DNA from: Mytilinidion resinicola | Taxonomy: Eukaryota > Ascomycota > Dothideomycetes > Mytilinidiales > Mytilinidiaceae | Reading direction: 5' to 3' | Assembly: GCF_010093595.1 (NCBI RefSeq) | Contig: NW_022985444.1 | Coordinates: 1,673,539-1,737,538 of the forward strand | Length of the DNA stretch: 64,000 nt | Part shown: one piece after another, positions 32,380 through 44,946 of the stretch | Layout of the letters: the number at the start of each line of letters is the position of its first letter | How positions within the stretch are numbered: the first letter of the stretch is position 1 | Position numbers and translations under genes: made by a program | The notes under the pieces: model-generated | Database searches by the model: none | Told to the model about the DNA's origin: nothing | What the model saw: only the letters and a program-made list of their open reading frames with translations

Positions 32380-33830
32380 GGGCTATATGGGAATAGAGCT
32401 GAAGTCATTCACTGTTTTGGTTTTCTAATAGGTGTCTTCCCTTGTTGTAGTTTATACCCCTTGAAGTTTCTGCTTCTATAACCTCTTCTCGTTGTAGGTA
32501 GCTACTTCCGTGTTGCATCTATCTTATCCAAACGATTCACTTGCCAGAGCGATCCAGTACTCTGCTGGCGGTTCAAGTAGCTTTCAAAGGGCTAGCTAGT
32601 TATTTTCAATAACAATTAAATCAACTGCCCCTACATACATGTTAGCGTATATGATTGAAATGCAGGGAGTGAAGGCGCGGCTTGGATAAAGTCGTTAGAT
32701 TCGTCATGCGGCCGATTGCTCCGGAAAGTAGAGACTAGAACGACAGTGGAAAGGTGGCTGCAGCAATTTGTTTCGTCGCATCATCGACTTCCATGTCAGC
32801 TTGTATGATGTGACGGATTAAGGGTAAAGGCGGTGAATGTACAGGCGCGATAGATTCGGGGAGGGGGAGGGGGCCGAATGTTCAACCTCTGCAGCCGTAA
32901 TACGATCAGTCCATATGTAAGTCGATCCAATGCAACTTCCTTTCTGGCAGATGATAGAGAACCATCTCTATGGTGCTTCAGGTCTTGGATTCCCAAGTGC
33001 TAGGTATGGCTGTGCTGTTTCTAGCTTTTCTTGTAAGGAATATGTGCCGTGGTTCTGTCTGTATTCTTGCATCCACATTTTAATCAAGTCCCAGTTGACG
33101 GTGTCAGAACCCTTGGCTTTTGCTGTCCTCCGCCTCGTATGCCTTCTTTGACCAGCTTTCCTTTGGGAGCCTCGAGGCCTATATCGAGGGTTTATTGCGG
33201 TGTGCGTGCAACTGCTCGCCATCTATCCTCAAGGATTGAGGTCGACCTTCTCAAGAGCTGAAGAGGAGTTTCCGCAAAAGTGACCCAGCTCATTCGATCT
33301 GGCGTTGATGTGTTTGAGATGGAAAAGCGGAGATAAGACAAGACTATGAAGTTCTTTTAGGAAGTAGGGATGCAGTATCACCTACCTATACGCTATCATA
33401 TTATGATAAACGCTAACATGGCTTAGCCTCGTCAGAGCGAACCGAACATGGACTTGCGTAGTATAGGATGACAACGTCTGAGGTGTCCCCACCAGCCAAC
33501 CAATACGTCAAAACTCACCCGAAACTACTACAATCCAAGCGCTACCACCTCCAGCCCTCACATCATCCCTTTAAATATGGCCCAGACTTCATCACACCTC
33601 CCCAAAAGCCTAAACCAGGAGCAAACGACGCCATCAGTGCTACACAACTCATCTATTCGAATCCTCCCAGACCCCTATATACACACGGCACTTCGATCGT
33701 TATTCTATACGAATATCGGCACCAAAGGTTTACACATCCCATCACATTCTCTATTCCACACATCCTTTTCCGGCCCATCCCAAATCGCACCCATTGCTCC
33801 AACATTTTGGCAGCCCGCATCACCTGCGGA
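32380..33830. other. Intergenic
   Basis: No supported gene over 1.4 kb. An 84-codon minus-strand frame at 32968-33222 and plus-strand frames at 33468-34046 were judged non-coding, the latter being antisense to the ATPase. Confidence 0.4.
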
Positions 33831-36800
33831 TCACCCCCTCATACTCTCCAGCACGACCTTATACTCCTTCCTCTTCTTCCTCCACTGCGGCCTCAACCAC
33901 ACCGTAAACCTGCCAATCCCCCTCGCCAATCGGGGCAGCAGATACTTCTCGGCGGTATAGCTAATCGCGAACCCACCCGCCGCAAGCACCAGAATGAACA
34001 CTTTGAATCCCATATCCATCTTCGTAAGATCCATAAGTTTATATAGCCAGTGCGCGGGATCAAAGAGCATATACGTTGCCACCAGCAGCGTGACGACCAT
34101 CGTAATCACAAATGGGAGATTCTGCCCCATGCTCTGCCTGAACGGCGGCCCGACGCTGAGCACTACGGCGGAGAGGATGTACTGGTAGCAAGAGACCAGG
34201 AAGAGAGTTGTGTTTTCGGAGTTGTGTGAGTTCGACTTGTTTTTGTCCACGACGGGCGGCACGAACCAGGGCTGGCGCTGGACGTACAGGAAGCCGATGG
34301 CCTGGATGAGGACGCAAATGGCGATTTGGCCAAGGAGGGGTGTAAGGACTTTGCGGGAGACTAGGCTTGCGGTGGGGCGTTTGCGGGAGAGGGTGGGGTA
34401 GGGGCCGGACCAGCCCACTGTGTGTAGTTAGATTTGTTGGAAGAAGAGAGAAGGGGTAAAGGAGCTTACTGAAGATAGCGATAGGGAGGATCAGGAGAAG
34501 ATCTATGAACAAGAACTGGAAGTCTCCCAGATTTGAGGCTGAGGCGTACAAAAAGCTGACGGATGTGAACTGAATGGCGGAGTACAGGCTCATGTACTTG
34601 AAGCAGCTGAAGCTTGTCACGAGTGCCGCGCGCCCCTCTCGAATGACTTCAGGCACGCAGGAAATGTCAAAGACACGGCTCGTGAAGGGAGCAGCGACAG
34701 ACGCTTCCGCTTCGGAGAGCGAGATGCCCACATCTGCGGCTTTGAGAGCACCGCAGTCGTTGGCGCCGTCGCCGCAGAAGCCACAGCAGTAGTCGATGCT
34801 CTGGAGTTTCTCGACTAGCTCGTGCTTCTCGTCGGGAGACATGCGGGCAAAAACTTGGCCACATACGAGCATCTCTCGTAGGACTTTTTCCGAAGCGAAG
34901 TCGATGATCCAGCGGAATACGTCACCGCTGACTGCGACTGAGTAGTTTAGGAGGTTCGAGATATCGTATGGAAGTGATGCGTCACCCTCAGCTGGCGGAG
35001 GAAGAGGCTTGAGTGTGTTCTCATCGAGCTTGTAGATAGGGTTGTCCACGCTTTCCCAACTCAGCCGAGACAAGGCCGTTCGAGAGTCGCCCTCCTCAAA
35101 ATGGGGGACGAAGCAGTGAGCTGTTTTGTCGATGAGGTTGCATTCCCTAGCAACGCTAATAGCGGTCAGGATATTGTCACCTGTGCACATTACTTTGCGA
35201 ATGCCAGCCCTTTCTAGCTCGTCGATGACACCGGTCGTGCTGGGCTTGAGCTTGTTCTCAAAGATGATGAAACCCATGAAGTCAAGGCCAGACTCAGCCT
35301 CATCTCTCTTCATCTTCTGCACCTTGACCCAGTTGAGCTTAGGAATCGTCTTGGTGGCGCAAGCAATGACACGGAACCCTCTGTGAGTATAGTAGGCGAG
35401 AAGCTCCTCGTAATCCGAGGGAAAGCTCCCTGGACGGCAAATATCCTTCATGCACTCAGGAGCGCCTTTGACATAGACACTCCCACTTTTCGACCCAAAT
35501 TGCCGCACCACAACACTGGCTCGCCGCAGCTGGGAAACGAATTCGAACATCTTTAGGACACCAAGTTCGATCGGTTTTCGGCTCGTGTCGTTCGGATCGT
35601 CGTCAATATCGTATTCCATTCCCAGCGGAGGTCTTGCGACCGAGGGCGATAATTTGTGATCGTCTTCATCATCTCCGCCGCCGCCGGATCTTTGCTCTCC
35701 TTCTTCATAGTTCCAACCGGTGAACTCAAACATCTTCACATCCAGAGGATCGCCGAGTAATTCGCCGTCGATCATGCGAAGCGAGTGACAGGTTGCCATC
35801 GTATATAGAATACCCTTGTTGATGCTGTAGTCAATAGTTGGATCCCGTGCGTATGACGCGCCTGGAACGACGTCTGCCGCTTCTGTGAGAATGTCGCTGA
35901 AAGTGTTGTTCGGTCGCTGAGCAACACGAACCCCAAGAACATCCAGACCATCTTCCGTCAACGTTCCGGTCTTGTCAAAACAGATGACGTCCAGTTTGCC
36001 GCCAACGTTGACTCTCTGAGGGCTGATGCAAAAAATCTGTTTTCCCTTTAGACGGGAAAGAGCAAAGTTTGTGCCAATCGTGAGCGTGGCCGGAAGAGCA
36101 GGTGGAACGACAATCGTGATCAGATCCAGTGCTCTCACGACAATCAAATGAGGTGCGAGTCCTAATCTGACAAAGTTGACGAATGATGCGATGAATCCAA
36201 TGAACGCAATGCCCGCCATAACTGAGATATAGCGGAAAGAGTCCCGGTAGAACTTGAAGCCTGAGGGCTTAGGGAAAAGCATGGATCGAACTAAAGCACC
36301 TTTGGTGGTGTTAAACCCGGTCCTCACAACCATAGATAATGCCGCCGCTTCGTCGTTTCCTTCTTCCTGCGGTCTCCGGGCTCGAATGATCTTGGTACCA
36401 GAGAAGAGCATATGTCGTGCAATTTCAGGATGAATCGTCGATGCGCTCAGATTAAGTAGTTCCAACGCCTCGTCGGTGACCGGAAGCTTCGAGACTGGGA
36501 CAGATTCGCCGGTAAGCATGCTTTCGTTGACTATGCAGTCGCCAGATAGTAGGAGACTATCGCAAGGTAACTGCGTCAAGCTTGGATCCGTTACTTCGTA
36601 GACATCTCCAGGGACCAGTTCGCTAGACTCGACATATCTCCAGAAGCCGTTCCTGAGTACTCTTACATCACACTCGAACCGTGACACTTCTCGGAGTCGC
36701 TTCATGGTAGCCTTCGTCTCCACTAGGGTGGTAGCGATACTGACCACGGAAATGATGAAGATGCACGCGGCGTAATAATAGTACTCATCCAAGGACCAAA

Positions 36801-38118
36801 GGATCAGACTGGCAATCTGGAAAACGTAGAAAGGATGGAATGCCTCATCCACCAAGAGCTGTCCGATGGATTTCTCTTCAAGATCGATTACATTCTTTCC
36901 AAACACTCTTTCCCGGTAATCCCGCTCTTCGCTATCCAAGCCTTCGCGAAGGGCTTTGACATCGGTCCACGCAGGATCTTTCCAAGTATTGGCGAGAACG
37001 AACTTATCCTTCAACGGGTGATAACAGAATCGAATATACCGGTAGTCCAGAGCCCTTAGCTGCTTAATGACCGGGTCATCATCCTCATCGTAATCCATAG
37101 CCACGACCTTTTCCTCATCCCCAAACACCGTCGACAACGACCGTCCATACGTCTGATTCGAGATATCTTGCACCGCAAACTCCCCCCACTGATTCTCCAC
37201 AACCACCCAACCCGCATCCCCAAGCGCCGTGGGCGTCCCAATAACCTTCACTCTCCACCTCGGCAGCCACCGAAACAGCAACCACACCAGCCCCAGCGTG
37301 ACCGTGCAAAGCACCGTATACACCGCAAACCCCACCACACTCGTCTTAAACCCCGCCACCACAATCGTCAGATCTTCCGTCAGAATAAAGATCTTCTGAC
37401 TGACCCTCCCCCCCCTCCAATCCCCCGATGCCGAACTCTCCACCGACCTCCTCCTCAAAAGCGGCGCATCGACACTACGTCTCGAATGCCCCGACGACTT
37501 CCTTCTTGAACTCGGTCGCCGTGTGTGTATTAGTCCTGCTTCAAGGTCGCCCTCCCCGTTTTCGTCGTCCCCGTACGCGTATTCCTCGAACTCAAACTCG
37601 TCATCGACCGACCCATACTCCTCCGCAACCGCGTCTTCTTCCACTCCCTCCTCACTATCCCGATCCTCGTCATAGTACGTAAAGCTCGCCGTCGAGTCCG
37701 CTCGAGATCGCTGGCGCCGGTGCGCAAAGGAGGACACGCTGGTGGGCACGCTCTCGGACATAGGGCCGGCGAAAACCTGGACCGCGGGGGGTGGTGTCAG
37801 CTCATCGTTTCCAGGCCTCACAAATTCAACCGCTTTCGGGCTTCGTTTTAGACGTTTTGAACGCGTTGAAGTAGAAGTAGGGGGGTGTATTGCAGATTTG
37901 GATTTGGACATGGGTAATGAAGACGCAGACATGCGCGTAAGAGGAATGCTGCTGACCTCTTCGTGCGCCATCTCGACGTCTGTCATGAAGCTGGCGTCGC
38001 TCATGTTGGAGCCGCGGCGGTAGAGGCCGCTGGTGCGCCGGCGGTGCGAGGCGGTCCCGTTGGCGGCGAAGCTGCTGCGGCGGCTGTCGGCCATGCGGGA
38101 TTCGTCGTCGTCGTCCAT
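33831..38118 (-). CDS. YPK9: P5B-type ATPase, Ypk9/ATP13A2 family
   Basis: Exons 38118-34470 and 34417-33831 with a 52-nt intron (GTAAGC), giving 1411 residues. A long acidic, Ser-rich cytosolic N-terminus precedes the membrane-associated region (DLTIVVAGFKTSVVGFAVYT). P-type motifs: MLTGESVPVSK in the actuator domain; PPALPATLTIG, the P5B TM4 signature; CFDKTGTLTEDGLD with the phosphorylated Asp; KGAPECM in the nucleotide domain; CTGDNILTAISVA; and CGDGANDCGALKAADVGISL. The second exon holds the last transmembrane helices. Yeast Ypk9 and human ATP13A2 are vacuolar/lysosomal polyamine exporters and confer metal tolerance. Residues and length agree with the family. Confidence 0.95.
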
Positions 38119-38746
38119 TGCGACGGTGGTGGTTATGATTCAGGACTTGTGGTTTACTCAGGCCATCGTGTTAATATAGGTGTATGTGTGGGCCCTCTTT
38201 ACGTCTGAGAGCTGTCGAGATGGTGTGGGGGTGGTGTGTTCAAGCTTTTGAGAGGTGAGGTTGGCGATATCGTTGCGCTTATCGGGCCTTTCAGAAAAGT
38301 CAGGGCTTCTTTTTTTTGGCTTTGATAACGCAGTCACGCAGTATTCGAGGGCACCATAGTAAGGTACGATCTGTAGTTAGCATGAAGTGTAGAATGCAGG
38401 TCCAATCTAGGCTCTGAATATTAAATGATTAGTCCTACCTCTCTATCTCAGACAGAAACAAGCCATTCCATCAATCACATGAAAAACACTTCAGATAGTC
38501 ATGTCAGCTCATAGGATCAAATACCTATTATTTTGCGACTAAAGGGTATCTACTAGATACAGCAGCTACAACGCCATGGCTAGGAGCGAGCCTTCAAACG
38601 CGGCATCCAACCATGCCCGTGTGTCCGCCCAGTTTTGTCATAAAAGTTCGTTTCGGTCGTGTAAAGATGACGATGTCCATCATGGGACTCCCACCCTGCG
38701 TGAACGCTCAACGCAGCCTCCATATACCCTGTTACCATTCGCCTTG
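38119..38746. other. Intergenic
   Basis: Promoter side of the ATPase gene and 3' end of the HSF gene. No gene seen. Confidence 0.4.
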
Positions 38747-41122
38747 CTAATTTACCCGCCGCCTCCGCTTCGGGCTCCTCGCAGCATCATCTCCTCCATT
38801 CTCCTCGACCGTGTTCGCCGGGCTAGTCGCCGTGCTGCTCACGCTCTCGATCCTGCCACTGTTGTTGACTGCAGCGCCGCTGTGCTGTACAGCTCCGCTG
38901 TCAAACTCGTTGCCCATATCCGCGGTCTGGAAGAAATCATCGTTGGCCATGCTGTCCGGGTCGGGCAGATCAAACTTGAAGTCGGGTAGACCGTTGCTGC
39001 TGTTATGCTGGTTGGGAATGAAGTCTTCCGAGTGAATGAAAGAGTCCATGTACGATTCGTCTAGATTCAGATCGCTTGGGTTCCCAAGGTTATTAAGGCC
39101 TGGGTTAAAGTACGATCCGAAATCATCTTGATGGAGCCCAGGGATGCTACCCGATGGACTGAGAGGCTGTAGACGCTCCTGGACGTTCTGGAGCCTGGAA
39201 TTTTGTTGTTCTGACATCTTCTGGAGGAAGTCTAGTTGATCTTGCGTCGCCGTCATCTGCTCCAATGATGGCATCGTGGGTGCCTCTGGACTGACCATTG
39301 CGTTGTTCCCATCAGCGATGCCGCTATTCGGAGAAGCTGCACTTGCGTTGGAAGCCATGAGCGACAGCATGTTGTTTCGTTCTTGATTGGTCATAGGCAG
39401 CGCTCCATTCGCATTCTGGAAGTGGTTGAGAGCTGCGCCAAAGTCATACTGCCCCTTAGCGTTGTTTTGCGTGCTGTTCGCATTGGCGTTGCGAATTGCT
39501 GACATAATCTCACTGTTCTCCGGAATCTGGTTGACCGTAGGTGATGCAGTATCAGTCTTCATAGGTATTGGGCCGGACGCAGCACCCATGTCTCCTGTGT
39601 TTCCCGGTACCTTTTGGGCGTTCCCAGTAGACAAAAGAGGAGGTTTGAACACCGACTGTCTTCCTTGCGGTCTGGCAGCAGCTGGACTCGCGGTTGATCT
39701 TGCCGAAGTGCTGACGGTGGCAGCCCGGCTTGCTGGCGATTCCGACTCTTGAAGCGTCGGAGCAGGAAGCAAAGCCAGCGGTCGCTTTCCCATCCGATGC
39801 AATTGAGGTGATCTGTTCGTCATGGGTTCCGGGTAATCGCCAACATCGACGACGTTGCCATGGGTCTGGTTGTTCTGGGGAATCGCGTTTGCAAACATCT
39901 CCGCAATGTTCGGAGCGTTGTTTCCTTCCACACTACGGCTGTAGAAGGTTGCAAGAAAGGTCAAAATGGCGTTGATGCTATTTTCGTGTCGGTCATGGAG
40001 GGTCTGAAATGCGGTAGCTTGCTGGTACAGTTGGTCATTCTGCTGGCGTATCCTATTCAGCACGTTTGAAATAACCTTCTGTTGCTGCTGGAGCTGCATA
40101 ACCTCCCGCTTGAGGCTGTTGTACTCGGTCCGGGGTATCATAGCCATCTCTGGATTGGTACCACCTCCGCCGTCATCCACTGCGTAAGGTTTCGTCACGC
40201 CAATCGATTCTGTCCCAAATCTCCTGCCATCGTCATCACTATCGCCCTGCTTGGCGCTATCTTCGTCTCGTTTCCGCTTCGGGTTTGCGGGCTGATTCTT
40301 TGGTTTTTGAATGAGCCAGAGTAGTTCCGGTCGTCCCCGCTTGAAGTATTTGTTGAAGTATTCACTGGGTGCCTTGGCTTTCGTTTCGCTGGCCTTCATG
40401 GAATTGTCCGATAGTCCGACCTTCTTGTGGAACCCGTACATATTCAACTGCCGCACGAATGAGGCATAGTTGTTATGCTTGAACAGTTCAGGTATCAGAG
40501 TCCTCGCAAATTCGTCTTCATCTAGCACAATGAATGAGTTCCCATCGTCTGACCACCGTATGAGGTTAGTGTTCTTCTTTTCATCCAGGAAACTGGTCAA
40601 TAATTAGTCATGTGTGTACTTCCAAGGCCTGAAATCTACTTACCTGCTCAGTTTTTGGACGAAAGGCGGTATCTGCTTGCGCTTCGACTGTGCATCTTTC
40701 TTGGCAAGCAGTGCCTTGCCTTCCAGGTCCTCATCGTCATCCGTATTCTCCCACCCAGCAGGTTGCTGTCCCCCACCATCGCCATTGAATACATCCCAGT
40801 TTGTCCGTCCTCGCGCCGCCACTTGTTGATTCGCGTTCCGCTTCACTAGCTGTCCTGAATATGAGGCCGGATCTGGCGACATGCCCGTTGCTGCATTTTG
40901 CGCTACGCCGTTCGCGTTGTTGTAGATGTTAGGATCGTATAGGGATGGGTCAGTATACGATGCCCCTAGGTTGTTCATCAAGGCCGGATCCTCCCAGTTC
41001 AGCCCACCAAATTGGTCCGCCATGGTGGTGTCTTGGTTCGAAGGGTAAGTGTTGGGTTGAGGAGCGGAGGTCTGTTGAACTTGAGTAGAAGCGCCGGGCG
41101 CGCGCCTTTTCCGAGACGTCAT
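38747..41122 (-). CDS. HSF1: Heat shock transcription factor Hsf1
   Basis: Exons 41122-40644 and 40592-38747 with a 51-nt intron, giving 774 residues. ATG 41122 (MTSRKRRAPGASTQVQQTSA) is the first in frame after the upstream leader. The HSF DNA-binding domain is at about 150-260: IPPFVQKLS|SFLDEKKN, LIRWSDDGNSFIVLDEDEFA, PELFKHNNYASFVRQLNMYG and FHKKVG. The intron splits it. A hydrophobic-repeat coiled coil for trimerisation follows (YNSLKREVMQLQQQQKVISN, LNRIRQQNDQLYQQATAFQ). The rest is Asn/Ser/Gln-rich with acidic patches likely for activation (FKFDLPDPDSMANDDFF). No response-regulator domain is present, which excludes Skn7. Binds nGAAn heat-shock elements in the nucleus. Confidence 0.93.
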
Positions 41123-42161
41123 GCGGGTCCACGGGAGGCAGGAGGGGGGTCGCGGTGAATATGAAGCGAGTCGAACAGACTGAAGAGCTCGAGTCAAGCC
41201 TTGCTGCCACCTTTCACCTGAAATATCTCCGTTCCGTTGCTTAATGCCGTGTCGCAAGAAGATGTAGATAGATTGCCGGGGGAGGTGCTAGGGCTCGGCG
41301 GCGGTTCAGCGATGGACGGGGTGAAAGTTTTGAACTGCGCGGAGAGAGGAGGAAGGTCGCGGCTATAAATTGGGGTTGAAAGCGATTCGACAGCGTGCTT
41401 GTCCGTTGTCCGGAACAGTCTGGCAGGCCACAGCAGATCGCAGGAGTTTCCACGTGTTATTGTCTATGACAAAGGATATGAGCAGAAAAAAGGCCAACAG
41501 CTGGATTGTTGTAGTTCTAAATAGGGCGGGAGGCTGCAGTAGGAGACAAGGCGGTTGCGGTGGTGACGCTGGTGAGGCTTAGTTCTTTGGTGGGAGCAGG
41601 CCAAGCGGGAGCAGATTGGCTTTGGCGGATGCTGATGGCAAGAGCAGCTTTCGCGACCGGATTGATTGGGCCAGGATAGAAGGAAAGACAGGTCGAGGGC
41701 GGGTTGATTGTGGGCTGGTTGTCGTCGCAAGCCTCACATCACGGCCTTTCTCCCCAAGATGATGATACGCAACCGAGCCCTCATCGCGGAAATCTTGCAG
41801 CCCGAAGATCTCCCTGGAAAGGACCCGTGGACTTGAGTATCATAACACCACGTATGTTTCACGAGATGAAGGGACGAATTTTGATTCGATCTACCACACT
41901 CTTCTTGAGTCTGGGGAAGACTCGGCATTTATTATACACTTGTCGAAATCGCCTATCGTGCAATGTGTATCACGTGATCTGGGGTACATCACTCATCGAC
42001 CCCCTGGTGAATCTTTCATATGCAAAGCGTAAGACATTTCAAACACGGATAGAAACTCCGAAAGCGCTACCTACAACGACACAGATCCCAAACGCTAGCA
42101 AGACTGAAAAGACGCGATCCACGCTACTAAAACCGCGAACCATCCACCCCCCCTTCCACCT
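41123..42161. other. Promoter region of HSF1 and intergenic
   Basis: About 1 kb without a supported gene. The 5' leader of HSF1 lies in the first part. Confidence 0.4.
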
Positions 42162-42857
42162 TCAATACTGCAACGACCGCATCCCGCCCTGCCTATGCCC
42201 AGAACGACCATATCCATGCCCCTGGTATATCACCCCCCTTAGCGTTCGATTCGGACCAAGCACCGACTTAACGCTATCCTTCGGATCAAACTGTGTCGAG
42301 TCTAGCTCTTCGCCATGCACATCTATCATCAGCCTCGCCCCAGGTTGAACACCAAATGCTGGATTCTTGAAAATCCCGCGCCTCATCTCTCGTATGCTCA
42401 TCTGGCCCATGCTCGTCCGAATGTGGTTGACCACATACCCATTGTCTAACACCGAGATATCCACATGGATTGGCTTTTCAGGAAAGATAAAGCTACCGCT
42501 GTCGTCTCTGAGGGAACTCTGGCGGTGCCGGGTGGGGTAAGTGCTTATGTTGGGTGGGTGGCGCGGATATGACGGGGCTGGACTGAGAAGGTGATTGCTG
42601 TGTGTTTGGTGGCGATGGGGGATCTTGCGGTCACGTCGTGCGTAGTCGTCATCGCTAAGAGATTCGCCGCTGAAGTAGGTCTCGTCAGGTAGGTCGTGGC
42701 GGTGTTGGGGCTTCTGGTAGGGATGGTGGTGAGCCTGGTGAGGTGGAGGAGGTTGGTGCATCATTGAGGGTTCTTGATAGTCGTACTGATGATATCGGGG
42801 GTCTGGGACAAAGGCTTGCTCCCATTGGTGCATGCGCGGATGCCTTCGAGAAGGCAT
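42162..42857 (-). CDS. Hypothetical protein with His/Pro-rich N-terminus
   Basis: Single exon, 231 residues, ATG 42857. The first 120 residues are rich in His, Pro, Gln and Tyr (QPPPPHQAHHHPYQKPQHRH) and likely disordered. The C-terminal 100 residues look folded: PIHVDISVLDNGYVVNHIRT, MSIREMRRGIFKNPAFGVQP, GARLMIDVHGEELDS and LRGVIYQGHGYG. I do not recognise the fold, and no signal peptide or membrane segment is seen. Confidence 0.6.
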   Translation of the reverse strand: MPSRRHPRMHQWEQAFVPDPRYHQYDYQEPSMMHQPPPPHQAHHHPYQKPQHRHDLPDETYFSGESLSDDDYARRDRKIPHRHQTHSNHLLSPAPSYPRHPPNISTYPTRHRQSSLRDDSGSFIFPEKPIHVDISVLDNGYVVNHIRTSMGQMSIREMRRGIFKNPAFGVQPGARLMIDVHGEELDSTQFDPKDSVKSVLGPNRTLRGVIYQGHGYGRSGHRQGGMRSLQY

Positions 42858-43648
42858 GGGATAGCCGAGGTGAATAAGGTGTCTTTCGGTAGGATTGAGA
42901 GAAGGATTGAAGATAACGTCACTTCAGATAGGCGTTGAATGTAGGTGTCGAGTGGGTAAATTCTTCTTTATCTCGCGTATCGATTCCTTCATGAGAGCGG
43001 AAGCCCCATCGCAATTTATGGTCTTCGACACCCTGCTAAGCAGTCATGGAGGCAAAGAACGTGACGCAGGCTTTGTGTGGAAGGGAAGTTGCCGTGTAGA
43101 CACGGGATCGAGCAAACTTGTGTTGTCATTTGAGACACCACAGTTTGGACCGAGCAAGCCGATTGGAGCTTGTGACATTGAAATGCAGCAAACTTGTAGC
43201 GGGAAGGAGACAAACCGAATAGGGATAATCTCAATATCGAAAAAGGTTGATCCAACGTCGCCAAGACGGGACAAAGGCCAGGCAGATAGGTAGCCGAAAA
43301 GCAGCCGAAGGAAACGGGCATATGAATATCCGACGGGCCCGAGGGAAGCTTGCGCAAAGCTACACCATTGCGATGTTGCAGTGTGGGGATGTAATGTAGC
43401 AGTGTGGAGAAGAAAGGGTGTGGAGAGTTGTGCTGCTTGGGGTGTGGGGTAAGGGGCGCAGAAGCAGGAGTCCGTTCCTCAAGGTAACGCGGCTCGGTCG
43501 AGCCAGGTCTAATATCTTCAAGAAGTGAAAGTTACTGATATTGAGTATTCGGGGCGAGTAAATTTGTACCCAAGCTAGACATTACGCTAATCAAATCAAA
43601 ACCATCGTGAGCATGATTACACCGGAAGTGACGTCCAATCATTAGAAC
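42858..43648. other. Intergenic
   Basis: No gene supported. A 132-codon plus-strand frame at 42895-43293 overlaps minus-strand frames and has no protein character. Confidence 0.4.
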
Positions 43649-44946
43649 TCAAAGCCACACCATCAACACTCCCGGCACGGCCACCAATGCGCCAACCAGG
43701 GATATGTAGCCAACTTGTACTGCTTGAACTCCCGCGGCAGGGGTAACTGTGCTTGAAGCTACTTGAATTGTGGTGCTGCTCGAGCTGGTTGTGCTAGTAG
43801 TAGTGTGTGGGGCTGCAGTCTTTGTAATAATGACTTCAGTGGGCTGGATACTGCTACTGAATGCTTGCGGGTTGAAAGTGAAGCCCGTTGCGGATGGGAA
43901 ACTATCTGTCTGCGATGGCTCGGCAGTAAGGTAGTAGATCAATGAGGTATGTGCGTCCGCGGGAACTGGGAAGGTGAGAGTAGCGGATAGCGCGGAGAAC
44001 TCGGACAAAGCTTGCTCCCTATCCGTTGCAGTGGTGGTATAAGTCGTCGTCTCGTAGATCGTGGTCCAAGTGACTTCCGAGGTCTGGAAAACGGTCCAAT
44101 AGAATGAAAGGTACCACCTAGAGTGTGTTACTACCGCAGACACGTAGGTATGATGAAGATTAGGAAGAGGCATACCAAGTCACAGTCCAGTACCATTCGT
44201 CGTCACCGCCGACAAAGCTCGTCGCTTGAGCAGTGACGCTGGGAGGAGGCGTAATGGATTCAGCCGTAGTTGAGAAGACTGGGGTCGAGAACTCTAGAGT
44301 AGAGAGATATGAGGTTGTTCCGCTCACGACTGCGGCCGTGCACTGGAGATCCGTACAGCAGACGATCTCACCAGTCGACCCAAGTTTCACACACATGTTA
44401 CCCGCCTCGCAGTAATTGTAGTCGCTACAGCAGTCCCCGCCTTTCGGGTAGCAGTTGGGCCCACAGCAACCCCAGTTTGGCTTGCAGGGGGCGTCTGGAC
44501 AGCAGGTGTCGGCGGGATCGATGCAATAGCCGTAAGGACAGCAGTTATCCGTACTCGGGCAGCATCTCCCAAAGGCTGCTCGTTGTTAGTCAAAGCGATC
44601 GGCACGTAGTCATTAGAGTGACAGAAAATGTATTGGAATCTGAGATGGCCAGGAGTAGACCAATAATATACTTACCAGAGCAATACCCATATCCAGCATT
44701 GCAGGTTTGCCTCTCCTCGAGTCCTAGTGACCTTTCCTTTACCAACGGCACAGACGCGTTCTTCTCTCCAAGCAGGGCATGCGGCGCAAATTTTGCAGCG
44801 TAGTCGTTGGTGGTTGTCTCCTCTTCATCCTGGACGATTCCAAAGGCATTGATAGGCGCGCGCGGGAGTATCACAGAGTCCGCAAGAGCAAGTTGCGCAA
44901 GGGTCAGGCCAGCGGCAATTGCAAACATGCGCATCGACACCATCAT
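43649..44946 (-). CDS. Cys-rich, probable GPI-anchored cell-surface protein
   Basis: Three exons: 44946-44676, 44575-44176 and 44117-43649. Introns are 100 and 58 nt and the protein has 379 residues. The N-terminal signal peptide is MMVSMRMFAIAAGLTLAQLA LADS-like. A dense cysteine module spans the first two exons: TCNAGYGYC, GRCCPSTDNCCPYGYCIDPA, DTCCPDAPCKPNWGCCGPNC and GGDCCSDYNYC. This is a repeated CC pattern like chitin-binding or granulin-like knots. A Ser/Thr-rich stalk (TTSTTSSSSTTIQVASSTVT) precedes a hydrophobic C-terminus (VGYISLVGALVAVPGVLMVW) fitting a GPI-attachment signal. Its role is probably in the wall or surface; the ligand is unknown. Confidence 0.75.

Noticed and set aside
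32968..33222. 84-codon minus-strand frame
   Set aside because: Short, basic, no splice context or family resemblance.
33468..34046. 192-codon plus-strand frame
   Set aside because: Antisense to the last exon of the P5B ATPase and low complexity (Pro/His-rich).
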